NCBI GenBank assembly: GCA_027456925.1
Contig: DAIDTZ010000245.1
Coordinates: 1-5,546 of the forward strand
Length of the DNA stretch: 5,546 nucleotides
Source: Nitrospirota bacterium
Lineage (GTDB): Bacteria; Nitrospirota; UBA9217
Direction of reading: 5' to 3'
The first letter of the stretch is position 1; the number at the start of each line of letters is the position of its first letter. Under the pieces are notes generated by a model. That model saw only the letters and a program-made list of their open reading frames with translations. It was not told where the DNA came from and did not search any database. Positions 1 through 5,352 of the stretch are shown here, in pieces. The translations under genes were made by a program, and so were the position numbers.

Positions 1-1
1 C

Positions 2-742
2 GAACAGGCGCTCGAGTATTACCAGATGGCCAGGTCCCTCTCCCACGTGGAGATCGTCGGCGTGCACCACCACATCGGCTCGCAGATCACCGAGGTCCAG
101 CCCTTCGTCGATGCGCTCGAAAAAGTCGTCGCCTTCATCAAGGAGCTCAAGTCCGCAGGCATGAATATCAAATATATCGATATCGGCGGGGGGCTCGGCA
201 TTACGTACAAGGACGAAACACCGCCGCTCCCCCGGGAGCTGGCAGCGGCGATCCAGCCGCTCCTCAAGGATTGCGGCTGCACCCTGGTGCTCGAACCGGG
301 CAGGGCCATTGTCGGGAACGCCGGCATCCTGGTGACAAGCGTCCTCTACCACAAGGAAACGGGAGAAAAAAAGTTTCTGATCGTTGACGCGGGCATGAAC
401 GACCTTATCCGCCCGAGCCTCTACGAGGCATACCATGAAATCAAGCCAATCGTCGAGCCCGCAGCGCAGGACCCGCATGATGTGGTCGACGTGGTCGGCC
501 CGATCTGCGAGTCCGGCGATTTCCTGGCCAAAGAGCGGGAAATGCCGGCGGTCAGGCGCGGGGACCTCCTGGCCGTCATGAGCGGGGGGGCCTATGGCTT
601 CTCCATGTCGTCAAACTATAATTCCCGGCCGCGGGTTGCCGAAGTCATGGTCCGGGGAAACGAATATTTCGTCGTTCGCGAACGCGAGACCTACAATGAT
701 CTCTTCAAGGGCGAGAAAATCCCGCGGTGGCTGGCGGGATAA
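2..742 (+). CDS. lysA: Diaminopimelate decarboxylase, 5'-truncated by the window edge
   Basis: LysA is a PLP-dependent cytoplasmic enzyme that decarboxylates meso-diaminopimelate to L-lysine, the last step of the pathway. The frame is already open at base 2, so the 246 residues seen are the C-terminal part of a protein usually near 415-420 residues; the PLP-binding lysine lies upstream of the window. Visible family motifs, numbered from the first complete codon, are HHHIGSQ (from residue 22), the glycine loop GGGLG that holds the PLP phosphate (bases 185-199), EPGR (293-304), the catalytic-cysteine motif CESGD (506-520), and the PLP-contacting tyrosine in SGGAYGFS (Tyr198, bases 593-595). The gene ends in TAA, 59 bp before dapF. 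A 7-bp inverted repeat (719-725 with 734-740) sits at the very end of the frame but has no proper T-tract. The assignment is firm; the internal ATG at base 26 is not the start. Confidence 0.96.
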   Translation, partial: EQALEYYQMARSLSHVEIVGVHHHIGSQITEVQPFVDALEKVVAFIKELKSAGMNIKYIDIGGGLGITYKDETPPLPRELAAAIQPLLKDCGCTLVLEPGRAIVGNAGILVTSVLYHKETGEKKFLIVDAGMNDLIRPSLYEAYHEIKPIVEPAAQDPHDVVDVVGPICESGDFLAKEREMPAVRRGDLLAVMSGGAYGFSMSSNYNSRPRVAEVMVRGNEYFVVRERETYNDLFKGEKIPRWLAG

Positions 743-801
743 AAGGCATTTCGGATTTCAGCTCGCGGGATAGACATTCTGAACGAGGTGCTGGCCGGGT
801 C

Positions 802-1614
802 ATGAAAAAAATACCCTTTTATAAAATGCAGGGGAGCGGCAACGATTTCATCCTGATCGACAACCGCAGGAACATCCTGAAAGGGAAGAACCTGAAAGAC
901 CTTGCGACGACGCTCTGCCACCGGCATTATTCGGTGGGCGCCGACGGTCTGATCGTGATCGTGCCGTCAAAGAAGGTTGACTTCAAGTGGCGGTTCTTCA
1001 ACGCCGACGGAAGCGAGGCCGGGATGTGCGGCAATGGTTCCCGGTGCGCCGCGCGTTTCGCCTTCGTCAAAAAAATTGCCAAAAAGGACATGGCTTTTGA
1101 GACGCTTGCCGGGATCATCCATGCCCAGGTAAAGCCCCACTCGGTCAAGGTCCAGCTCACCGGCGCCGCGGGCCTCCGCATGAACATCGCCGTGCCGCTC
1201 GACAGCGGGATACGGATGGGCCATTACATCGACACCGGCGTGCCGCACCTGGTCTACCTGTCCAAGGACATCGAGAACGAAGACGTTGACCGCGTAGGGA
1301 GAACGACGCGGTATCATGAGCTTTTCAAACCCGCGGGCACGAACGTGAACTTCATCCAGATCGACAGCAGGCGCAAGCTTCGCATCAGGACCTACGAGCG
1401 CGGTGTGGAAGGCGAGACCCTGGCTTGCGGCACGGGCTCGGTTGCCGGCGCTCTGATTGCCGGCGCGCTCGGCGCAGTTTTTTCGCCTGTCGAAGTCCAC
1501 ACCCGGGGCGGAGAGACGCTGACGGTTTCGTTTGAGCGAATTGCGGAAGCATTCAGCGGGATATACCTCGAAGGGAACGCCGAGGTGATCTGCGAGGGAA
1601 CGCTGTATATTTGA
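802..1614 (+). CDS. dapF: Diaminopimelate epimerase
   Basis: DapF is a cofactor-independent cytoplasmic racemase converting LL-diaminopimelate to the meso form, used both by LysA and for peptidoglycan. The 270-residue product matches the usual family length of about 275. Both catalytic thiols are present: Cys76 in MCGNGSRCA (codon at 1027) and Cys209 in ACGTGS (codon at 1426). The N-terminal substrate loop MQGSGNDF is at residues 9-16. The ATG at 802 is chosen because the protein then begins MKKIPFYKMQG, as the family does. A GTG at 727 in the same frame would overlap lysA and add 25 unrelated residues. The ribosome site is modest (GAGGTG, 785-790, 11 nt before the ATG), so translation may partly depend on coupling to lysA. 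The TGA stop coincides with the left edge of a long inverted repeat. Confidence 0.96.
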   Translation: MKKIPFYKMQGSGNDFILIDNRRNILKGKNLKDLATTLCHRHYSVGADGLIVIVPSKKVDFKWRFFNADGSEAGMCGNGSRCAARFAFVKKIAKKDMAFETLAGIIHAQVKPHSVKVQLTGAAGLRMNIAVPLDSGIRMGHYIDTGVPHLVYLSKDIENEDVDRVGRTTRYHELFKPAGTNVNFIQIDSRRKLRIRTYERGVEGETLACGTGSVAGALIAGALGAVFSPVEVHTRGGETLTVSFERIAEAFSGIYLEGNAEVICEGTLYI

Positions 1615-1621
1615 TGATCTC

Positions 1622-1734
1622 GTAAAAAGTCGGATTTAACCGCAGAGCCGCAGAGAACGCCGAGAGAACCATTCAATTTGTAAAGTCTTTTTCTCTGCGT
1701 CTCTGCGCCTCCGCGGTGGATTTTGACTTTTTAC
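1622..1734. repeat. MITE-like nested inverted repeat in the dapF-dapA gap (copy 1)
   Basis: An outer perfect 10-bp inverted repeat, GTAAAAAGTC (1622-1631) and GACTTTTTAC (1725-1734), encloses an inner imperfect one. The inner left arm has three 8-bp units: CGCAGAGC (1641-1648), CGCAGAGA (1649-1656) and, after one extra A, CGCCGAGA (1658-1665). The inner right arm is TCTCTGCG, TCTCTGCG, CCTCCGCG (1692-1715), the reverse-complement unit three times. The loop is about 26 nt. Weaker pairing may continue outward to about 1612 on the left and 1745 on the right. No ORF is encoded. The nested symmetry suggests a dispersed non-autonomous element or a transcribed hairpin. It is not a standard terminator, although the T-rich outer right arm could help one. 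The TTGACT at 1723-1728 resembles a -35 box, but I found no good -10 at normal spacing. Confidence 0.8.
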
Positions 1735-1777
1735 AAAAGTATCATATTTAGTTTCGAGTTTTGTGGAGAAAGATGTC

Positions 1778-1786
1778 TTAAGGAGG
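1778..1786 (+). promoter_or_regulatory. Strong ribosome binding site of dapA
   Basis: TTAAGGAGG lies 5 nt before the ATG at 1792 and is close to a perfect anti-16S match. It decides the start of dapA at 1792 rather than the in-frame TTG at 1723, which lies inside the upstream repeat. It is the strongest such site in the Dap cluster, consistent with dapA being translated independently of dapF. Confidence 0.85.
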
Positions 1787-1791
1787 CTGTC

Positions 1792-2664
1792 ATGTTTAAA
1801 GGTTCAATGGTTGCGATTGTAACGCCGTTCAAGAACGGGAAAATTGACGAAAAAGCTCTCGGCGATCTCATAGAGTTTCATATCAAGAACGGTACGGACG
1901 TGATCGTTCCCTGCGGTACGACCGGGGAATCCGCCACGCTGTCTCATGAGGAGCACCACCGCGTCGTCGAATTTACGGTGAAAACGGTCAACAAGCGTGT
2001 CCCGGTCCTTGCCGGCGCAGGCTCGAACTCGACCTCCGAAACGCTGGAGCTGACGAAGTTCGCGCAGAAGGCGGGCGCCAACGGCGTTCTGCTCATCACC
2101 CCCTATTACAACAAGCCCACGCAGGAAGGGCTCTACCGGCATTTTGCGCACGTGGCCGATTCGACGGACATGCCGATCGTCCTGTACAATGTTCCGGGAA
2201 GAACAAGCGTCAACATGCTCCCTGCGACGGTCGCGCGCCTTCGGGAAAAGAAGAACATTGTCGGCATCAAGGAGGCAACCGGCGACATGAAGCAGGTGAG
2301 CGAGATCATCCGGCTGTGCGGCAAAGACTTCGACGTGCTTTCCGGCGACGATTTCACCACGTTCCCGATGCTTGCCCTGGGCGGCGTAGGCGCGATCTCG
2401 GTAACGGCGAACATCGCGCCCGCGGATTGTGCGGCCATGTTCGACGCATTCTTTGCAGGCAAAACCGAGGAGGCCAAGAGGCTGCACTACAAGCTGGAGC
2501 CGCTCCACGGCCCCATGTTCATCGAGACCAATCCGATCCCGGTCAAGACCGCGCTTGCGCTCATGGGCAAGATCAGCGAGGAGTTCCGCTTGCCGCTTTG
2601 CCCCATGGCGGACGCAAACAAGGACAAGCTCAAAAAGGCGCTCAAGGAGTACGGATTGATATAG
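1792..2664 (+). CDS. dapA: 4-hydroxy-tetrahydrodipicolinate synthase
   Basis: DapA condenses pyruvate with aspartate semialdehyde in the cytoplasm, the committed step to DAP and lysine. The 290-residue product fits the family (E. coli 292) and has the TIM-barrel signature throughout. The Schiff-base lysine is Lys160 in GIKEATGD (codon 2269). The proton-relay residues are present: Thr43/Thr44 in CGTTGES, Tyr106 in PYYNKP, and Tyr132 with Arg137 in YNVPGRT. By alignment from memory with E. coli DapA, the lysine allosteric site is also kept (Ala48, His52, His55, Asn79, Glu83, Tyr105), so feedback inhibition by lysine is likely; this is inference. The start is set by the strong ribosome site just upstream. 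It is separated from dapF by 177 bp and from dapB by 88 bp, and each gap holds a related inverted repeat. Confidence 0.97.
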   Translation: MFKGSMVAIVTPFKNGKIDEKALGDLIEFHIKNGTDVIVPCGTTGESATLSHEEHHRVVEFTVKTVNKRVPVLAGAGSNSTSETLELTKFAQKAGANGVLLITPYYNKPTQEGLYRHFAHVADSTDMPIVLYNVPGRTSVNMLPATVARLREKKNIVGIKEATGDMKQVSEIIRLCGKDFDVLSGDDFTTFPMLALGGVGAISVTANIAPADCAAMFDAFFAGKTEEAKRLHYKLEPLHGPMFIETNPIPVKTALALMGKISEEFRLPLCPMADANKDKLKKALKEYGLI

Positions 2665-2679
2665 CCGATAGCCATTTGC

Positions 2680-2734
2680 CGCGGAGACACCGGGGACGCA
2701 GAGAATCGATTCTCCCTGTCTCTTTGCCTCTGTG
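2680..2734. repeat. Inverted repeat in the dapA-dapB gap (copy 2, related to 1641-1715)
   Basis: The left arm is CGCGGAGA (2680-2687), CACCGGGG (2688-2695), one extra A, then CGCAGAGA (2697-2704). The right arm is TCTCCCTG, TCTCTTTG, CCTCTGTG (2711-2734). The unit layout (8, 8, 1, 8 on the left; 8, 8, 8 on the right) is the same as in copy 1, though the sequences have diverged. The centre is a perfect 14-bp palindrome, GAGAATCGATTCTC (2701-2714). Copy 2 lacks the outer GTAAAAAGTC arms of copy 1. As RNA it would form a long imperfect hairpin ending about 8 nt before the dapB ribosome site. There is no T-tract after it, so a simple intrinsic terminator is unlikely. Confidence 0.75.
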
Positions 2735-2752
2735 GCTGAATCGAGGTTGCAT

Positions 2753-3556
2753 ATGATCAAAGCAGTCGTAACCGGCGCAGCAGGCCGCATGGGTTCTCGC
2801 ATCATCAACGTGCTCTCCGCATCGGAAGGCATCGCACTCGGCAAGGCCGTGGAAAGAAAGGGACATTCCCTCCTCGGCCAGGACGCGGGCGGTCCCGCCG
2901 GCGTCACGGCCCTGGGGATCGGGATCACGGACGACCTTTCTTCAGCGCTCAAGGCCGGGGACGTCCTCATCGACTTCACGTTCCCCGAGGCCAGCCTGGA
3001 ACATTTAAAGGCCTGCGCAGAACTCGGCAGGCCGGCTGTCATCGGATCAACGGGCTTTACGAAGGAGCAGCTCGCCAAAGTCGCCGATTATGTCCGGACA
3101 ATCCCCTGCGTCCTTTCGCCGAATATGAGCGTCGGCGTGAATGTCTGCTTCAAGGCGCTCGCCGATATCGCGAAGATTCTGGGGAACGATTTCGACGTGG
3201 AGATCGTCGAGTCGCACCATCGGATGAAAAAAGACGCGCCTTCGGGCACCGCCGTACGGATGGGAGAGGTGGTGGCGCGCGCCCTGGGCCGCGACTATCG
3301 CCAGGTCGCCAATTACCACCGCGAGGGCATCACGGGGGAACGGACAAAGGAAGAGATCGGCATGCAGACCATCAGGGGCGGCGATATTGTGGGCGAGCAT
3401 ACGGTCTACTTCATCGGCATGGGCGAGCGGATCGAGCTTACTCATCGGGCCCACACACGAGACATGTTCGCCCGCGGGGCCGTGCGTGCCGCCAAGTGGG
3501 TCGTGGGCAGGAAACCCGGCCTTTACGACATGCAGGACGTACTGGGATTGAAATAG
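2753..3556 (+). CDS. dapB: 4-hydroxy-tetrahydrodipicolinate reductase
   Basis: DapB reduces the DapA product to tetrahydrodipicolinate with NAD(P)H in the cytoplasm. The product is 267 residues (E. coli 273). The Rossmann fingerprint GAAGRMG is at residues 8-14, followed by DFTFPE, GSTGF and SPNMSVGVN. The substrate-binding and catalytic stretch SHHRMKKDAPSGTA contains His155, His156 and Lys159, matching E. coli His159, His160 and Lys163. The C-terminal RGGDIVGEHTVYF block is also intact. The ATG at 2753 is chosen because MIKAVVTGAAGRMG is the expected N-terminus and GAGG (2743-2746) lies 6 nt upstream. A GTG at 2732 in frame falls inside the upstream repeat and would add 7 odd residues. A small perfect hairpin (3565-3569 with 3576-3580) follows the stop without a T-tract. 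The next gene starts 51 bp on. Confidence 0.97.
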   Translation: MIKAVVTGAAGRMGSRIINVLSASEGIALGKAVERKGHSLLGQDAGGPAGVTALGIGITDDLSSALKAGDVLIDFTFPEASLEHLKACAELGRPAVIGSTGFTKEQLAKVADYVRTIPCVLSPNMSVGVNVCFKALADIAKILGNDFDVEIVESHHRMKKDAPSGTAVRMGEVVARALGRDYRQVANYHREGITGERTKEEIGMQTIRGGDIVGEHTVYFIGMGERIELTHRAHTRDMFARGAVRAAKWVVGRKPGLYDMQDVLGLK

Positions 3557-3607
3557 GAATCACACGAGTTTCCTCACTCGGATATTACTTTACAAAGGGA
3601 GTCTACA

Positions 3608-4381
3608 ATGAAAAAAGTATTCACTATCACCATCATGCTTGCTCTTCTGTGCACTGCGTTCCTGGCATCGGGCGTCCATGCCTTTCCGCCGAAAAAAGGC
3701 GATAAGCCCTGCCTTGACTGCCACAAGCTCGACAAAAAGGACGCCGAGGTCATCGTTAAGAAGATCGTGCCAACGGGCACGGTCACGGATATAAAGGCGT
3801 CGCCGATCAAGGGCGTGTGGCAGATCGACGTGGAGGCCGGCGAAGGGAAACACGGCTCGCTGTATCTCGACTTCTCGAAGAAGTTTCTCATTGCTGGACA
3901 AATCGTTCCCGTGGATCCGCTCGGCAAACAGCCCCCGGCACGGAAAGTTGACCTTTCCAAGATCCCCACGGGGAATGCCATCCTCCTCGGGTCCAAGACC
4001 GCCGCAAAGAAAGTCATCGTGTTCAGCGATCCCGACTGCCCCTACTGCCGGGAGCTCCACAAGATCATCAAGCAGATCATCGCAAAGCGGACCGACATTG
4101 CCTTTGAAATTATTCTGAACCCGCTTCCCATGCACAAGGAGGATGCCTTCAAGAAGGCCCAGGCAATCCAGTGCTCAAAATCGGCAGAGATGCTCGACGA
4201 TGCGTTCTCTGGAAAAACCGTGCCGGAGCCGACGTGTCCGCCCGACCAGATTGAGAAGAACAAGGAGCTGGCGGCAAAGCTGGGATTCAACGGCACGCCG
4301 ACCTTGGTCCGTGACGACGGGACCGTGCTTTCCGGATATCTTCCGGAAGAAAAACTTCTGGAGTGGATCGACAAGAAATAA
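3608..4381 (+). CDS. Periplasmic DsbC-family thiol:disulfide isomerase/reductase with an N-terminal CxxCH motif
   Basis: The 257-residue protein resembles DsbC, which corrects wrongly paired disulfides in exported proteins. Residues 1-25 are a Sec signal (MKK, hydrophobic core, probable cleavage after VHA), placing it in the periplasm. About residues 40-105 match the DsbC N-terminal dimerisation domain, ending in LIAGQIV. The thioredoxin fold follows from about 130, with active site CPYC (Cys144, Cys147) and the cis-proline loop GTP (Pro231). Cys189 and Cys210 match the structural disulfide Cys141-Cys163 of E. coli DsbC. Unusual relative to E. coli is CLDCH (Cys35, Cys38, His39) just after the signal. 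This has the form of a c-type haem site, but could be a second redox pair or a metal site. The start has a good ribosome site (AGGGAG, 3596-3601). Its role beside the Dap genes is unknown; it may only share their transcript. Confidence 0.88.
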   Translation: MKKVFTITIMLALLCTAFLASGVHAFPPKKGDKPCLDCHKLDKKDAEVIVKKIVPTGTVTDIKASPIKGVWQIDVEAGEGKHGSLYLDFSKKFLIAGQIVPVDPLGKQPPARKVDLSKIPTGNAILLGSKTAAKKVIVFSDPDCPYCRELHKIIKQIIAKRTDIAFEIILNPLPMHKEDAFKKAQAIQCSKSAEMLDDAFSGKTVPEPTCPPDQIEKNKELAAKLGFNGTPTLVRDDGTVLSGYLPEEKLLEWIDKK

Positions 4382-4385
4382 TACA

Positions 4386-4430
4386 AGGACTGAGAGAGGT
4401 TTTTGCTCCCCGCTCAGTCCTCAGTACTCA
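4386..4430. repeat. Hairpin and short CTCAG repeats between the dsbC-like and FAH genes
   Basis: AGGACTGAG (4386-4394) and CTCAGTCCT (4413-4421) form a perfect 9-bp inverted repeat with an 18-nt loop. The right arm continues into further CTCAG/TCAG units (CTCAGTCCTCAGTACTCAG, 4413-4431), so the stretch looks like a short repeat of a pentamer-based family rather than a one-off stem. No T-tract follows the right arm, so intrinsic termination is not well supported. The FAH ribosome site lies about 25 nt further on. It could be a dispersed intergenic repeat or an mRNA-stability hairpin. Confidence 0.6.
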
Positions 4431-4464
4431 GACCTGACATACTCTCGTGGTCCCGGAGGGCTCG

Positions 4465-5223
4465 ATGAAGCTCGTTCGATTTCAGGTTGACGGAAGGGAA
4501 TCGCAGGGAGTTTTGAGCGGCAACGAGGTCCGGGAACTGGAAGGTGATTTCTTCGGCTCCTTCGACGTTGTAAAGAGGTCCCATGCGATCGACAGCATAA
4601 AACTTCTGGCGCCCTGCATTCCCACGAAGATCGTCGCCGTGGGGCTCAATTATCGTGATCACGCTCTTGAGTTGGGTTTTCCGATTCCGGAAAGCCCAAT
4701 TATTTTTCTCAAGCCGTCCACCAGCATCGTCGGGCCCGGTGATACGATCGTCGTACCGGCCATGAGCAAACGGGTCGACTACGAAGCTGAGCTCGGGGTG
4801 GTGATCAAAGACCGGGTGCGAAACGTTTCCGCTCGACAAGCGTCGGGCCACATTCTCGGGTACACCTGTGCAAACGACGTTACCGCGCGGGACCTGCAGA
4901 AACAGGACAACCAGTGGACCCGGGCGAAATCCTTTGATACGTTTTGTCCCCTGGGCCCCTGGATCGAGACCGACCTTGATCCCGGCAACCTTCTGGTGGA
5001 AGCGTACCTCAACAACGAGCGCAAGCAGTCCTCCCGGACATCGCAGTTTATTTTTACGATTGATCACGTGGTAAGCTTCATTTCCCGGATCATGACCCTC
5101 AATCCCGGCGACCTCGTCATAACCGGCACACCTTCCGGCATCGGCCCCATGAAGCCCGGCGATGAGATCGAGGTCCGGATCGAGGGTATTGGCAGTTTAA
5201 AAAATAAGGTTGCGTTATCTTGA
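4465..5223 (+). CDS. Fumarylacetoacetate hydrolase (FAH) family protein
   Basis: A 252-residue cytoplasmic enzyme of the FAH superfamily (acylpyruvate hydrolases, 2-hydroxyhepta-2,4-diene-1,7-dioate isomerases, oxaloacetate decarboxylase/tautomerases). Residues 1 to about 50 form the small N-terminal domain common in bacterial members (MKLVRF start); the catalytic domain follows. Divalent-metal ligands are Glu107 and Glu109 in DYEAEL and Asp138 in ANDVTARD. A likely catalytic pair is His66 and Glu69 in NYRDHALE, with Lys155 in RAKSFD. The spacing His66-Glu69-Glu107-Glu109-Asp138 equals that recalled for human FAHD1 (30-33-71-73-102). The closing TGTPSGIG and PGDEIEV blocks are intact. The ATG at 4465 is preferred over the GTG at 4447 because GGAGGG (4455-4460) sits 4 nt before it. 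The true substrate cannot be told from sequence; 'FAHD1-like acylpyruvase or oxaloacetate-acting' is the best guess. Confidence 0.9.
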   Translation: MKLVRFQVDGRESQGVLSGNEVRELEGDFFGSFDVVKRSHAIDSIKLLAPCIPTKIVAVGLNYRDHALELGFPIPESPIIFLKPSTSIVGPGDTIVVPAMSKRVDYEAELGVVIKDRVRNVSARQASGHILGYTCANDVTARDLQKQDNQWTRAKSFDTFCPLGPWIETDLDPGNLLVEAYLNNERKQSSRTSQFIFTIDHVVSFISRIMTLNPGDLVITGTPSGIGPMKPGDEIEVRIEGIGSLKNKVALS

Positions 5224-5352
5224 TGCTTTTGTTCATTCCTATTCAGGTAGGACAAAGCTATCGATCTGGATAATAAATCGGTCAATATGTACTTGCTAAT
5301 TAATTGATTGGCGGACTTTTAAATTAATTTTTTTAAAAACAGGGAGGATTTC
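5224..5352. other. AT-rich intergenic region before the last gene
   Basis: These 129 bp are about 32% GC by count, far below the upstream genes. They contain AT-only stretches and a self-complementary TTTTAAA/TTTAAAA pair near 5317-5336. GATAAT at 5269-5274 resembles a -10 box and TTGCTA (5294-5299) a -35 box, but neither has a convincing partner at normal spacing. The region most likely holds the promoter of the next gene, since it separates two genes of different composition. No clear terminator for the FAH gene is visible. Confidence 0.4.

Noticed and set aside
719..740. ATCCCGC/GCGGGAT hairpin at the end of lysA as a terminator
   Set aside because: The stem is only 7 bp, lies within the coding frame, is followed by AAAA rather than a T-run on the + strand, and dapF follows closely.
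727..801. GTG start giving a 25-residue N-terminal extension of DapF
   Set aside because: It overlaps the end of lysA, the extra residues are not DapF-like, and MKKIPFYKMQGSGNDF from 802 is the normal start of the family.
1723..1791. Upstream TTG start for DapA inside the inverted repeat
   Set aside because: It adds 23 residues without homology, while a near-perfect ribosome site precedes the ATG at 1792.
1615..1791. Lysine riboswitch (L-box) upstream of dapA
   Set aside because: The gap is almost filled by the nested inverted repeat, and no multi-helix conserved core of a lysine riboswitch could be recognised.
1641..2734. CRISPR array from the spaced CGCAGAG units
   Set aside because: The units are 8 bp, nearly contiguous and arranged as inverted arms, with no regular spacers.
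2732..2752. Upstream GTG start for DapB
   Set aside because: It lies within the right arm of the repeat and has no ribosome site; the ATG at 2753 has GAGG at good spacing and gives the expected N-terminus.
1804..3078. Long open frame of 424 codons on the - strand across dapA and the start of dapB
   Set aside because: It lies antisense to two unmistakable genes, crosses the intergenic repeat, is rich in Arg, Ala and His as expected for a high-GC shadow frame, and shows no recognisable motif.
3565..3580. CGAGT/ACTCG hairpin after dapB as a terminator
   Set aside because: It is a five-bp stem without a T-tract, so too weak to call.
3641..3652. Lipoprotein cysteine in the signal peptide of the DsbC-like protein (Cys15)
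   Set aside because: The residues before it (LALL) do not fit a lipobox, which needs a small residue at -1, and a better signal peptidase I site follows at VHA (residue 25).
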